Source: Acanthococcus lagerstroemiae (taxonomy: Eukaryota > Arthropoda > Insecta > Hemiptera > Eriococcidae). From it: a stretch of DNA of 64,000 nucleotides. Location of the stretch: NCBI GenBank assembly GCA_031841125.1, contig CM063112.1, forward strand, positions 64,037,722-64,101,721, written 5' to 3'. Made by a program: the position numbers and the translations under genes. The notes beneath the pieces are model-generated. The model searched no databases. It saw only the letters and a program-made list of their open reading frames with translations, and was not told the origin of the DNA. This document shows positions 1-14,200 of the stretch, one piece after another (the stretch's first letter is position 1; every line of letters starts with the position of its first letter).

Positions 1-25
1 TCACACTTGTGATTTCCTATCACAG

Positions 26-3000
26 GGAGGCCATAAAACAATCGTTGCAGCTTGGTTTCTGGAACAGTGCAACATACAGTATCTTAACATTCATGCTTGG
101 ATTGGCCTTCAAAGCTGGTGGATACCTCTTTGAACGTGGAGAGATAAAACCGCCTGATATTTTCAAGTAGGTTCAAAATTTCATCGAGTATTCTACAAAT
201 AATGCTAGTGGAAGCGCGGTATTTTAACATTCACTTTTATTGGATAGTACGTCGTCAGTCATTACTCATTTATAATGAATACTACATACATTATATTTAT
301 GTGAGGATCTTCATCCCGACAGTCAAATACAATAATCAGACCTTTTTATTAAACAATGCTAGTAATGAAATATTAGATAGATTGGACATCTACAGTTTTA
401 TTTATTTCTTTGACGTGGTACAAAAATTACGTAAGCTGAAGAAGGCGGATGAGACTTTATTTTTCTTTGATATAACTTTTACAGTGCTATTTTGCCTAGC
501 TATACTAACTTTGAAAAGTCCTGTAAACAGTATGGTTACACATGTACAAATCAAGAACCCGCATTTCATCGTAGAGTAGTCTACGTAAATCCACAGCAAA
601 GGCTCTAAAATTATTGAAAAATTTTCAGAAGCAATTCTTTATTATACAAATACTACTAGCACTTCGGGTACAATACAAATTCAATCACATATTCCTAAAA
701 GTCTTTCGAGGATATGAAACTAAATGCCTTCAGGGTCTCAGAGCTATAGTTGTTCTGACTTTTCTACATAATTCATACGTACTAAAAATATATGAGCCTT
801 TGCTGTTAGAAAATATTGGAGTTTGAAATCGCGCTTTCACAGCTGAATCAAAAATTCGTTTAAACCTAAATTGTTTAGAACTGATTATTTCTCTATGCCT
901 CTTTTAACCGTATTGTGACAATACTTACCATACCTAATACGATTAATGGAAAACATGAAAGGCTGGACATGCTTGATTGTAATTAACAAATATGGAATTA
1001 CAAAAAAAAGGGGGAAGAAAGACGAATTCAGCTGGTCGAGGTCATTCAACTGCAGTATTTTTGATGGCACTGTGTGGTCGGTGGGGTTAATGGACCTGGA
1101 TCGCCGAAGTTGTACAGGGCTAGCTTATACACATAAGCGTCCTAGTGAACAGATTCGTATTATTAAGTAAACTGCATCCCTCCTTCATTTTCATCTCATC
1201 TTATTTTAATTTGATTTTATCATTATTTTTCTTCTCTTTGTTAAGGTATAGTCTCTTTTTTTTTTCCAAATCTTCCTTCGTCATTAGCCTTCGTGATTAT
1301 GAAATGGGACTCAAATTTATAAATAAATGAATGAAATATTAACTATGTTTTCTAGAGTGCAATTTCCGCTGTCATTTGCCGCACTCCCGGTGGTCTTTAT
1401 GTTTTCGTACGTTCAAGATAATACAAAAGCTCGCACTGCGATGACATTACTGAATTATTTGTTGACTCGAAAGTCAAAAGTGGATGGAACAGCGTCGACA
1501 GGACTGAAAACGGTAATCAGACGGACATCAAATGACAAATATTTCTAATTTATTTTGTTTAGTCGGCAAATTAATTCATTTTGATAATTTTGTAGGAAAT
1601 ACGAGGAAAAATTGAGTTTAAAGACGTCCACTTCAGTTACTCGACGCGACCAGACGTAAAAGTACTGGATGGTTTGAGTTTCACCGTTGAAACAGGAACA
1701 ACAGTAGCTTTGGTGGGTGAGTCTGGCTCAGGCAAAAGCACCATTATATCCCTGTTAGAACGATATTACGATGCTGATTCTGGTATGATAGTAAGTGTCA
1801 ATCTGCACAGAGGTTACCTTTAGTTGCATTTCTATTAGTATTGCGTAAAACAAAGAAAAACACGATGTAAGTATATAAGCTTCCCGACTCACGAACAAGA
1901 GTTACACATCCTTACATCGAAAAAGTCACGGTTTCAAAATTGATCAACCCGCAACAGCGAGTTTTCAACTTATCGTAAAAGAAGTTTTACAAAAATTCAG
2001 CTTTTTCTTATTGGTATACGCTTCATTATTTCAAACATGTCAAATTTCCCCACTTTTCAAAGCAGAATCTTTTCACACGTCTACATCTCAACATAGAATA
2101 ATTTGACAAAAAAGTGCCATAAGTTCCTGATTAGTCAAGGTCTACAGGCATGCTCTATTGCTGAAAAAATATTATCAATCGGCAAAACAGGCTATCTTCG
2201 CTCTCAGATTAGCTGAACGAATAGTAAGACCGTCACCAACTCATTTCAACATTTAATAAAAAATTGTTGATCACAGGGGTGTAACTAGAATTTTATTTCT
2301 TATGGGAGCCAAAGCGGCGGGCCAATTTTCAAAGCTGCTGTGTACGCGTATGTGTGGAGGAAGAGTAAATTAGAAGCTTTCCTGAGGATAGTATATTATT
2401 CAGGACGCTATCTATGATTACGCTCCTGCTGCCAATATCTATAGATTAGCTTCTTCCAACTTAAAGTAATATAGGGTTTCATTTTGTCTTTCAGCAAATT
2501 GACGGTTGCGATATTAAGACGCTGAATTTATCTCATTTGCGGTCGCATATCGGTCTCATTACGCAAGAACCTGTTCTCTTCAAATTAACAATCAAAGATA
2601 ATATCGCTTATGGTGCGTTCTCCAGAAAAACCAACGTCAACTTTCACGATATTCAGGAAGCAGCAAAAACAGCTAATGCGCACGAATTAATCATGGCTTT
2701 ACCAAATGTAAGATTCAATGTTCGGGACGTGTCGAAGGGAAGAGAGTAGGGAAGCTCTCAACAGACACTTTGTCAGATAATAAAATTAAAGAAAAACTCT
2801 TTTCTGTTTTCCATAGGACTGATCTATCCAAAAATATGTTTTAAAGTTTACAAAATTGAAATATGCAATCCTTCTCGTTTCGAACATGTTGTTAACAACA
2901 TTTTTCGAAAAGTACCTACTCAAAATTATGTATTTAGTTCTTCGTAACAACATATGTCAATTTTTCAATCCACCCTCATTATGCGCAGAGATACGATACA

Positions 3001-3397
3001 ATAGCTGGCGAACGAGGAGTGCAGCTATCAGGAGGCCAAAAGCAGAGAATAGCCATTGCACGGGCGTTACTACATAATCCCAAAATACTATTGATGGATG
3101 AAGCGACTTCCGCTTTAGACTCGGAAAGTGAAAAGGTAACACTGGGGCATTTTTCAAGTTAAATTTCAAAAATCCGGTACAGAAAAACTGGACTCAAATT
3201 TTCAGATTGTTCAAGCTTCTCTCAATAATGCGAAGCAAGGCAGAACCAGCATAATAGTAGCTCATCGTCTATCAACCATTCAAGGTGCTGATAAGATTTA
3301 CGTGATAAGCAGAGGAAAAATTGTAGAAAGTGGTACTCACGAAGAGCTGCAGAGATTGGAAGGTCACTATTACAGATTAATACAAAAGCAACTGTAA
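26..3397 (+). CDS. ABCB-type (P-glycoprotein-like) transporter, 3' part only
   Basis: Last six exons of an ATP-driven membrane exporter of the ABCB/MDR family: 26-166, 1356-1512, 1596-1790, 2495-2707, 2989-3135, 3206-3397, with GT-AG borders and consistent phases (about 347 residues). The first two exons encode the end of the second transmembrane domain; the rest is the second nucleotide-binding domain. Visible motifs are Walker [11 protein letters not shown]-loop ITQEPVLF, signature LSGGQKQR, Walker [13 protein letters not shown] and the H-loop AHRLST. The protein ends [10 protein letters not shown] and stops at 3395-3397; ATTAAA at 3447-3452 is a plausible poly(A) signal. The 5' two thirds lie left of the window; bases 1-25 are intron. 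No disabling mutation is seen. Exon lengths match exons 21-26 of the downstream paralog (141, 157, 195, 213 and 147 bp identical; last 192 versus 195), so the two arose by tandem duplication. The exported substrate cannot be read from the sequence. Confidence 0.93.
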
Positions 3398-5256
3398 CAT
3401 ATTACAATGCGTTTCAAATAGAATTTTGTAATGTCTGAATTTTATAATTAAATGTATAGACAAGATACTTGCAAGTTTGCGTTTCGATATTCAGTGTATG
3501 CTAATAAGGATGATTCACACTCTGTGACTTTCAAGGGAGACCAGCAAGACTTGGATTTGAATGGCACTAGAGAGCTTCGCTCTCCAGTCATTCTATAGTC
3601 CAACCCCATATACTGATGTTTAGTTTGGACGAGTAAGCCCACTGCTCAAAGCTGGGCGTCTGCGAGTCTATACATATATCCCTCTGATTAATTGGCTAAC
3701 TGAGCATCTCTTTATTCTGTCTTCTGCATTATCTCAGGCCTCGAAATTTAACCAGGTGAGGTGAGCAGGTTTTCAAAGCGGAGTGAGATACCAAGTAGAC
3801 GAACAGGGACATGGGAAAGAACTGAAAATAACACGAAGGTACAGAAACAGAAAATCAAACAGGCAGACATAATATAGGATACAAAGATGAAACATATGGG
3901 ATATTATATTGACGTTGATGGGGAGACGGAGGCACTCTGTACATCGGAGTACAGAATATACCGGATATATAATGAAATACGCCCTCCATCTTCATTTTCG
4001 ACCTCGAAGACGGATCGAGATGCGGCAAAGCAAGATCTCAATTATAGGTAGTAGTGAAAATATTATCCACCCTTCAGAGGAGAGGCTGGAATGTTCCACC
4101 AACTTTGGATTTTCAAATAACAACGTACGTATCAAACCATCAGGTATCAAAATGAGGGTTTCTTGGATCACTGATTCTGAACGTCCTGCTAGATATGTGA
4201 CTCAACCCAAATTTGGGCCTCAAAATCAGAAGTGAAATGAGCAAAATCACCTCTTTTTTTCTTTTGAAAATCGAACCAAGAATTGAAAATACGGTTTCCG
4301 AGCGACTTGATTTTGATTTTGAAAACTTCATCAGATTTTTGATCCGGTTCCAATTTAATTCAACCCTTTTTGCCCATTTCAACTGAGAAATTCAGATTTC
4401 GAGACCCTAACCGGAATTGGATCAGAAAGCAATTTGATACAAAATTTTTAAAATCAGAGTGATCACATAAGCCTTATTTTCGATACTTTATTCGATTATA
4501 AAAGAAAAGTCAATTTTTCACATCTTATGAATTGGATTTTGGGTCAAAATTCTTAGATCAGCAATCTGATTAGATACTTGAAATCAGTGACCCGAGTTTT
4601 CGTATGAAAATCCAAAGTTGGCGGAACTATTCAAATCCCCTTTTGTCGACAGTTGATCTGTCTGTCTGTCTATCTGCTCTTCTAGTTTGCGAGGATGAGA
4701 TATCAAACGGACTGTTTCTGTCTGCTTGGTCTGTTTGACTATCTGCATGGTCTCTGCCTCACTGGATCCAGGGGTTAAGATTGGTCACAGCAATTTTTCC
4801 GACCTTTCAAGTTATCAATACCCCCCTCTCCCTCTGAACCAGGTAGTAAAATTTTCAGGAATTGAAGGGATCTTAATTTAGCGTATTTTTTCATAGAAAG
4901 AACATATAGCTCTGGAAGAGAGCTTCTCAGCTCTTTTACGGTAACCAATCGAACGGCCTCTAGGTGAACAGCATTATCTCCTAAATTCTGATGAACACGT
5001 TTCACACACGCTCCTCTTTCAACCGAGTAGTTATTTGTACCTATAATATTTTTGGTATACTAAAAGAAGATGAAAACGTGGACAGCATAGCACAAGAAAT
5101 CGATGCGATTATTATCAGTTGATAAAATAATTTCCCTACCACGAGGCGAAAGCTTTCGCACGGTCGCGGCATTCAAAAGACACTCGAGCTGGGGATAGTA
5201 CGCAAGTTCGTTGTAAAGTCCATTTGTGTAGTTTGTTGCTATTCTTAGTCCTGAAT
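3398..5256. other. Intergenic spacer between the two ABCB genes
   Basis: No convincing coding exon. Around 4140-4620 the sequence is built of loosely repeated phrases rich in GATTTTGAAAAT and AAATCAGA, including the phrase CCCAAATTTGGGCC (4205-4218), which recurs with variation near 32.87 kb and 45.83 kb and suggests an old dispersed repeat. A degenerate CTGT(C) microsatellite lies at about 4655-4755. The promoter and any 5' untranslated exon of the downstream ABCB gene should lie in the last part, but no clear TATA box or initiator can be assigned. Confidence 0.5.
3447..3452 (+). promoter_or_regulatory. Putative poly(A) signal ATTAAA (upstream ABCB gene)
   Basis: ATTAAA, 50 bases after the stop codon of the upstream ABCB gene. 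Confidence 0.5.
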
Positions 5257-8200
5257 ATGACAATACATGATAATAAATTTGGCACGGGAAACAACAGGTA
5301 TGCGTGTTACCTTTTTCTCAATGGATTCCAATTCGAATTTTGAATTTTCCGAGTGTTTCATTCAATTAATTTTTCTAGCCGAAAGAAATATGCCGAGAAA
5401 GGCAAAGAGACAAAAGAAACATGGAGTATTTTTCGACTGGTAAGGATGCGCGTATGATACCTCGTAAATACCAAGCATAAAAAAGTCAAAATTTCTTCTC
5501 AATTTACTCGAATAAATCAAACTTTATTGATTTCGCGATGTTACAGTTGAAATATGCAACCTCACTAGATATTACACTAATTATTATTGGGTCGGTGTGT
5601 TCCATATTGACGGGCGCGTTTTCCGTAGCCCCACAGTTTTTCATGGGAGTTGTAGCAAACTTTTTCCTCAATCAAACCGCAAGGGTAAGTTAATTCTGGA
5701 ATAGCTTTAAAATTTACGATAAATAATAGGTACACACTCCAACGAGTTTTTGTCTTGTAATTGGAGAAGTAAGACTACAATCCTGGATTTTGATGAACCC
5801 TCAAAGAGACTGCGAACTACAAATAAGTTGACCTTAGAGCTGAGGGGCTAAGTAACTGTTTTTTGTCTTTCTATAGTCTAGTTGCACTGAGAAGGAACTT
5901 TAAAAACTAGATCGAAGAACTCAGCAGAGCTTGATACAATCATTTTCTTTATTTTTGTCAACTTACTAGACTATTGTTGACTGGGGTGGTTGTGATCGCA
6001 GTTGCCATGCCTGACGGTCTATGATCCTCAGATATTCTTGAATTACAGGGACGTATTGATATGGGGTAGGCGGCAACTCCCCCCCCCCCCGTAGGAATTC
6101 TTTACACAGCAGCAGGGAAAATTTACCATTTCAGTCAGGCGAGTTGGGAAAATCCAAGTTAGTTTTTTTGTTTTTGCTTTGATACTTGGGAATTGAGTTG
6201 AGAAGTTGAGAAAACCCAACAAGTCAAAAGATTTTCTTCTTTTGCTTTGATACTTAGGAATTTTGAGTTGAAAAAGTCGGAAAATCCAACAGGTCAAAAG
6301 GTTTTTTTTTGCTTTAATTCTTAGGAAGTCAGTTGGGACTTTCACAATCTCCCCCGCCCCCGGAAAAGTTCTTCGGCACGTCCCTGCTGAATTATGATAT
6401 TTATCTATACTCTTCGCGACTGGAAACATTACGTTCAGCGATTTACAATTTGTATCAATTAGTATCATTCAACCATTAAAATGAATTTTTCTATTTCAGT
6501 ATTCTACAATTCACCAGTCAGGCGATATTAGACTGTATTACCGCACCGAAGTCGATAATGTTTCCAACGTGATTCAAAATCCGGAAACCAAGTTTTACAT
6601 AATACCTGACAGGTGAGAGATAATGCTAGCCACAAGGAGGGATTACGGTCAAACTCACTCAATGAGAGATTTCATTGAATTCAACATAAAGTGTTTTTTT
6701 TATTAATTTTTTTTTTCAACAGTTTACACTCGCTTTACTCACAATTTTCCCTTTGTTGATTCCCCCTGCCAACAATAATTTTAGCAACACTTTTTTGTTT
6801 ACATGTAAAAACTACATGCAGAAAGGTCGCTACTCGAGGTGACGCACATATATTTTTTTTTAAAGTTACGACATTCTTTCGATTTTCCGTAAGGTAGTTG
6901 CAACAGCTGTCGAAAATATTGAAACTTAAAAAGAGCAATTCAAAATGATAAGATAGATATTTGCTCTTGCCAGTGCTATAACACTACTCGTAGTTCAAGT
7001 ATTTCACATGTTTTGTAATAAGTTGCATTACTTACATCGTTTGTTTTCATAAACACGAACTAAAAGTGCATTTGACACGTTTGGTTTTTTCGACATTAAA
7101 TGGTAACCTCGGCACGGGTACGGACCATAACGAGGCTAGATAACAATTCAGCATTCGAATTTGAAACGACGAGTAAGGGGGGAAAGTTTTCGCGCCATTA
7201 TTTTGATAAGCAAGGTACAAAAATAGCGCTTTTGCCTTGGCTGCTTCGCGCATCAATTTTATTGTTCTTCTGCTTGACTTTGTGCTAAACTCTACTTTAG
7301 ACAACTGACGTTCAGCAAGATATTCTGGCAATCCGATCCATGGATTAATCAATAACAGAAAAAAAAACTCGTGCAGATTGATAACACCTTGGTACCATTT
7401 TGGAAATAGGTACCATTTAGAAATTTTTGGCACGCTAAGCCGCCGACACCCGATAAACGACGAGATTCCACAAATCAAGGTGCGATTACTGCAGTGTCGC
7501 GAGCTATTCCCCTAAGCTCAATGCCTCTTATTCCATAAGGTACGCAAGAAATCTAGACGGCTATTTCTAGCTTTGAAAAATTAATAATCCAGACCATTTC
7601 AGTACATAATGTATTGAATGACTAGAAATAAGCGCAAATAGCCAATCATGAGTGACGGGATGAGGTTCATGGGGAGCTGACAGGTAGAAGAATAATGACG
7701 AATATTCGTTCGTTCGTATATAATTTTTCATTTTTAACTGGGGGAGGGCTTTTAGTGTATTAAGGGGGGTGGGCTAAGCCACTAAAAATCCTCTCTTTGC
7801 GCGCAGACTATACGATAATTCTATTATTCTTGTACTCTGTATTACCTATTGAAGTCAATATAACACGAGGCGAAAATCGACTTTTTTAAATTTCATTATC
7901 TTTAACTATTTTTACAATTTTTGTAGTCAACCTGACAAGGACATATTGTTTACACTATGCCGATCGTAATAGGAAAATGTTGATTATTTTGAAAACAGGA
8001 AACTGGTGAAATGTGGGCATGCATCACTACGTTATCTTCCACTTGTTCCGAGAATTTTATTTCATAAGCTACTGATGTAGTCTTCCTTTCAATATACGCA
8101 TTCCTACCAATTGACTGATAATCAAACTCAAAGACTGCCTCGATGTAGATAATCACCCTAGTAAGAGTTTATTAATTATACCTATTTCCACGAGTCTTGG

Positions 8201-11200
8201 TAAAAGGAACCGGATGTATATTGTATGCCAGATTTTCTCGAACGTAGATTGCAAGGCATAAGGTCCAAAGAGTGAGGCAAATCGATTCGTCAACGTCGAA
8301 GAATTACAACGCATGGGTTAGAAATACGAAATTTGAATTATAACTTCTTCAGTGGCGCAGTATGTGAACAACAAACGAACGGATAGAGGCACAGGTGGCT
8401 TTACAACGAGGCTGGTCATGCTTTCATATTTGCTAAGTCGGAAGTCAAGTATTGCGATGGTGCACATCCTTGGAGCACTAGACAACCAGGCTTCTTTCCG
8501 AGTCGAGGCTCATATTCAATAATTTTGTTTTGGTCCACTGTTTGCTGCATCGTGGATATTCGCGTACATATTTGTATTACACCAATAAAGAAGTTATAAC
8601 ACAAATTTCGTACTTCTAACCTACACGCTGCGATTCTTTGATTTACCGCATTATTTAGACTGTATGCTCTACAACCTTCGTCGAAAATAAAAAGTACACC
8701 ACAGACGACCCGACCAGACGTAACAATACAATTTTAGGTCTTGTTTCTTGGGCTATTTTCAACGAAACTACACGTAAAAATCCCGATCTATGACTGATAA
8801 CAGAACAATTTCATTTCACATTTACCACACCTAACATAATTCTAACGATGCTGATTCCTAATAACCACCAGCTATTCAATGAAAATCCATTGATCAAATG
8901 CCGGGGCAAACTGGTTTACTTTAGGCGTCACTTTGCTGAACTTATCTACCTATATGTGCTGTAAGTAGGTTCATCTTCTGAACCGATGAAATTACTGTTT
9001 TCAGTTCAGTTTGAAAACATTAGTATTCAGTGACGAAATCGTGGGGGGATTTCCTTACCATTACTCAGAAAAGATTATCAAAAACTGAGTTTCTTCCAAT
9101 TCGGCATTGGTAACTATATAATATACAGTACAGTAAGATAGCAACCCCCCTCCCCCTCGACCCAACTCACAGTTGGCCTGCGCCTACATTTCTACCCATG
9201 CAAATAGTCCCATCGATTACTCAATTTTAATATTTTACAGAGCGAATGACCATCCACTCGAAGTTTTGGAATTTCAACAAAACATGAATAAATACGTCAT
9301 CATCAACGTAATTGTCGGAGTGGTTATTCTTGTTTCCGTGTTTTTGCAGGTAAGAACTGAAAGAGCTAGTTGACAATTACGAATGATTTCTTTCTACCAT
9401 TAATGAGAATCTCTTGTGCTAACAAATAGCAATTATGAATTTCAGTTACCCTCATGAATAGTACCTTGTATTTGTCAATCATGATCAGAGGTGTCTTTTT
9501 AACCTTCGCAACCATTTTTATGCTATAACTTGTAACAATATTTCACATGTCTCAGCTATATCTTCCAAAAAGAATGCGATAATTTTGTACTATACTGAAT
9601 TTCGTATGGTGCCACACAAAGTGACAACAAATAATGCCCTTTTCATAGACAGAAATGTAGTTTATAATTTTCAGTTTCATATACATTTATGTTTTCATCT
9701 GCTAAATTGTACATACAACGACTTCTGATCTTGTTCTACACGAAGAAAGACCATATTCAAGGTTGAGTATGCTGCGAGAAGACTGTCACGCGGCACTTTC
9801 TGTAGATGGAGAGCATAAGCGTAGGGGAAAAAACTTGAGGGGGGATGAAAGGACAAACCAACCACTTCTGCATCCTGCCATGAATTTTTTCTTGTTTAAA
9901 CCTGATCTCCGAGGGACAGATAAAGTTTCTGGGGAAACATGTACTCTTACCCCCCTCAGTTGCTATACATACACATACCTATACATGGGGTTTTCTCTGT
10001 CACGATAAAAATAACTGTTTCGAGAGGAGTAACATTATAGATAGCGTTGTGCAACTCTAAAAATGCGGTAAATATAGAGAGGATGTCGATTTTGATTTTG
10101 TAAAGTTAACGAAAATAGCCATAGTGAAATTCGCAGTTCTTTTCATTTGCTGATCGTCAATTTGCAGCTTCGACTAAGCTTTGAAAGTAAAATAATATTT
10201 TTTATGTGCCTTCTTGGGACTGCAAGCCGATATGAGTAGGATTGTGGCTCTGGGCTCAGTAGTCTCCCGCGCCACGATTTTCTATTTTATATATACTTTT
10301 ATTCTTCAAAATAACTCATCCGCTATTCTTTTCCTACAGCTAATTTGCTGGGAATTCAGCAGTGAACGCCGAATCAAAGGCCTTCGCAAGCTCTTCTTTT
10401 CTCAGATGATTCGTCAAGACGTTTCTTGGTTCGATACCAACGACGAAGGCAATATGGCGAATAAGCTTTCCGAGTGAGTGTATGCTCGGAGCTATAATCT
10501 TCTTCATCCGTTTGTTTTATCTCGCGGAAACAGAATCTACATTTCCTGATATTTTCAGCGATTTAGAAAAACTGCGCGATGGAACCGGACACAAGTTCTC
10601 TATGATTCTGCAGTACGTAACGACATTCTTCGTCTCTCTTGGAGCGTGCCTCTGCCTCAGTGTGGAGTTGACGCTGATCTCAGCCGTATTTATACCGATC
10701 ATTGTTGGGTTGACGATTTATTGCGGAAAGGTTGGGCGTAATCCTTTTAAAACTGGAAACAAGCTACGAGTATATGCGCGTTATTCAATTTTTGTATTTC
10801 ACATAGTTATCAGCAGACTCTGCGGTCACCGAACAAGAACGGTACGCAGTAGCTGGCGCAGTGGCAGAGGAAACTTTATCCAATATTCGAACTGTGATAG
10901 CATTTGACGGACAATCGCGGGAAATTGAAAGGTTTGTACAAATTTAACAATATGGAATAAGGGTCGCAACATGAAAAGGAACAAAAATCAGAGACCTCCA
11001 GCCGTACAACAATGATTTGATCAACAGGTATGGCCATGCGCTAAAAGAAGGATACGCGGTATCAATGACCAAGTACAATAAAATTGCATTGTGCACAGGG
11101 ATATCACTCGCACTCGCTACCATTATATCAGATGTAGTATTCTGGTACTGGTCAGAATTCATGAGAGGTCAAAACATTTCTCCAGGAAGTGTGATGACGG

Positions 11201-14200
11201 TAAGGAAATAGAGCGAACATGAGCTAGGAATATAATAAACTATATATTTTATACACCTGCCGTATTTTATCACCATTCACAACACAACAGAGCTGCTTGT
11301 AATTACTAAAATTTTCCCAAAGATATTCCTCTTGATGCCTGGAGTCCCCTACTATGTTATACTAGTCCAGCCGTTCCTCGATTCCATCGGAGGATGCCTA
11401 GGAATCTCGAATGCCATTCATGAAGTCATCTCGCGGAAGTCCGACATAGACTCGTACTCGAAAAAAGGAACGAAGCTTCTCCAACTACCCGGACGGATTG
11501 AATTTAAAAATGTGCATTTTTCATACCCGTCTCGATTGACCTCGCCTGTAATAATCATTTTAATACTGATTTCAAAGACTATATATACCGAATAATGGGT
11601 TCGGTAGCGCAGTTAGGTACCTCATCAGATTCTGCATTGTACACACTTTTCAGATACTAAAAGGATTAAACCTGACAGCTGAGCCTGGCCAAATAGTAGC
11701 CATTGTTGGACCCAGTGGAACTGGTAAAAGTACAATTATCAGCCTTATATTACGATTTTACGATACGTTACGAGGCCAAGTATTGATCGATGGCATTCCA
11801 ATATCCGAGTACAACGTGAAATGGTTGCGCAGTCAAATTGGTTTAGTATCGCAGGAGCCTGTCCTCTTTGGGATGTCCATTGCAGACAATATTGCTCTCG
11901 GTCGAGAAAACGCATCTATTGGAGAAATAATAGAAGCAGCGAAAAAGGCTAACGCTCACGATTTCATACAGAAATTTCCAAAAGTAAAACTCCTCATCAG
12001 TTTTTGAACTTCTAGCTCTCTGTTAAACCGCATTTTAACGTTGCTTATCAATTACTTACGACGAAAGGCCTATGATACGCTAGTTGGTGACACGGGGACC
12101 CAGTTATCCGGAGGGCAGAAACAGAGAATTGCCATAGCTCGTGCGTTGATACGAAATCCGAGAATACTGTTGCTGGATGAAGCCACCAGTGCTCTAGATT
12201 CTGTTAGTGAAAGCACAGTGCAAGCAGCTTTAGAAACAGCGATGGAAGGACGAACAACGATAATCATAGCCCACAGATTGTCAACTATTCGAAAAGCAGA
12301 CTTGATCTACGTCTTGCAGGTAAATGTAATGAACATTATGGTGTTTTTGGAAATCCGACATAACGAGGTACCGGCGGGGTACTCTGAATTAAAAATATTA
12401 CTGACTATACATTTGACGCGAGATACCATCACCTCAAAATTATAGCGTGCTTCTTTGGACTGAGTGCAGAGCAGGCATATTAGTTCAGATTTTCTTACAG
12501 CGGCTCGCTTGATTTCGCTGGATGCGATTCTTCAGCGTCACAAAGTTGAACTTTGATTACAGGACGGCGTAGTGCTGGAGAAGGGAAACCATAATGAGCT
12601 CATAGAAAACCATTCTCTGTATCATAATTTAGCGATGACTCAACAATCTAGTTCCAGAAAACTGATAGACGAGGATGGAAGTGAAATGAAATCAACAAAC
12701 GATGAAACGTAAGAATATACGTATACTTATAGGCTTCTTGCAAAATTGCATGCGGATATTGGGAGTTCTCAACGCTCTTGTCGCCAATGATTTTATGATT
12801 AGGGGCTGACCATATAGGCACATTCACTAAAAATCATCAACTGCATAATGCTCATCGGTGGCGCCCATTCTGAGGTAGAAGCATGGCGAACACCATACTG
12901 TATTACAGTGAGAGCTGGTTCCAATTTAAGAGGGGTGATTAACATTTTTAGGAGTCAAGAGAAAAACTGCAAGGCTTTGTGTTTATAAGTAGGTATTACG
13001 AGTATCAGCGTAAGTCGTCATTTATAGGTATAGCGGCTATTTGAAAATGATTCAAGTTCGTGAGCATCACTGATACTCATCCTCCGAACGGCTCTAAATT
13101 GCCTCGATCGAATCCTGTCCTATATAGGTAATTATAGGTACATGTATTCCAAACAAAAACATATACGAGTATACACAAAAAAGATTTTCTCTAGGGTTTT
13201 GCTAACAAACAATGAAATCGAAAATGAACTTTCTTCAATTGGAAAAGATGATATTAAAAAAAAATCGAGTGAAGTAAGTTTACATTTCTTGATTTCTTCA
13301 TGGAGTAATTTTAGCAAGCAAAATAAAATAAAATAAAGAAAAATAACAGGTTCGTGAATTTATATGTAGACAAAAAAATCAACGCGGTCACCCGAATCAG
13401 ATTTTGAAGACATTTTCATTGAAAATGAGGATTACTGCGATGATGTGGGAAAAAATGGAAACCGGTCGATACAACCAGAGGTACCTACGTAAAATATGAA
13501 CTTCCACGACTAACCCCTAGGGTTCAAATATATTCTGCAATATATATATATATATTTTTTTTTGGTAAAATTTTAGAAAATGGCAAAAAGTTTCAGTTCA
13601 TTGGAATTCCTAAAACTACATAAACCAGAATGGAAGCACTTATTTATTGGTTTCATAGGCTGCATGGGCGTTGGTTTACGTTGGACTGCTATCGGTTTCT
13701 TTTCCGGCCAATTAATTCCAGTACGTACGAAGAGTAATCCCTGCTGGTTTATATCAGCAATTTAGTAACTACTGCAGCATGACAATAGCACGTTGACGTA
13801 ACCTGATTCATATAATTACGAGTATTCATACACCTCTGTCTAATACGGATTGGTTTTTAACAGCTATTTTCATTGACAGAGGATAACCTGATAGGAGCTG
13901 CCACAAGCTACAATATATTTTTCGTTGTATTGGCCGTATTATCGGCTATATTGTCTTACATGCAAGTAAGTCTAATCGGCTATCTTGAATCCTTATTATG
14001 CGTATGTATGACTGGGTACCTAGATGATGCGAGAGAAGGGGGAAACTAAATTCATAAACGACCTGTACCTCTGCCATCTTAGTATCGGGGTTATGTGTAT
14101 CACGATGTTCCGCTAACGAAGGTGTAGATGCTTACGAAGTTGCAGTAGTTTCGAGCTCACCTTTACCAACCGGCTGAACTGAACTACGCTTCGTTCAGTA

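Noticed and set aside
202..579. 125-codon plus-strand frame in the first intron shown of the upstream ABCB gene
   Set aside because: AT-driven composition (Ile/Phe/Tyr-rich), no domain, and located between two firmly placed exons.
2280..2320. CAGGGGTGTAACTAG phrase resembling a hAT terminus in an ABCB intron
   Set aside because: No matching opposite end or flanking duplication found nearby; at most an orphan fragment.
5390..5440. ATG at 5390 as start of the complete ABCB protein
   Set aside because: In that frame the exon joins out of phase and hits a stop. The frame ending ETWSIFRL continues correctly into the first membrane segment and connects upstream to the ATG at 5257.
7047..7478. 143-codon minus-strand open frame in ABCB intron 4
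   Set aside because: No recognisable motif, no splice context, and it lies antisense inside a long intron; consistent with a chance frame.
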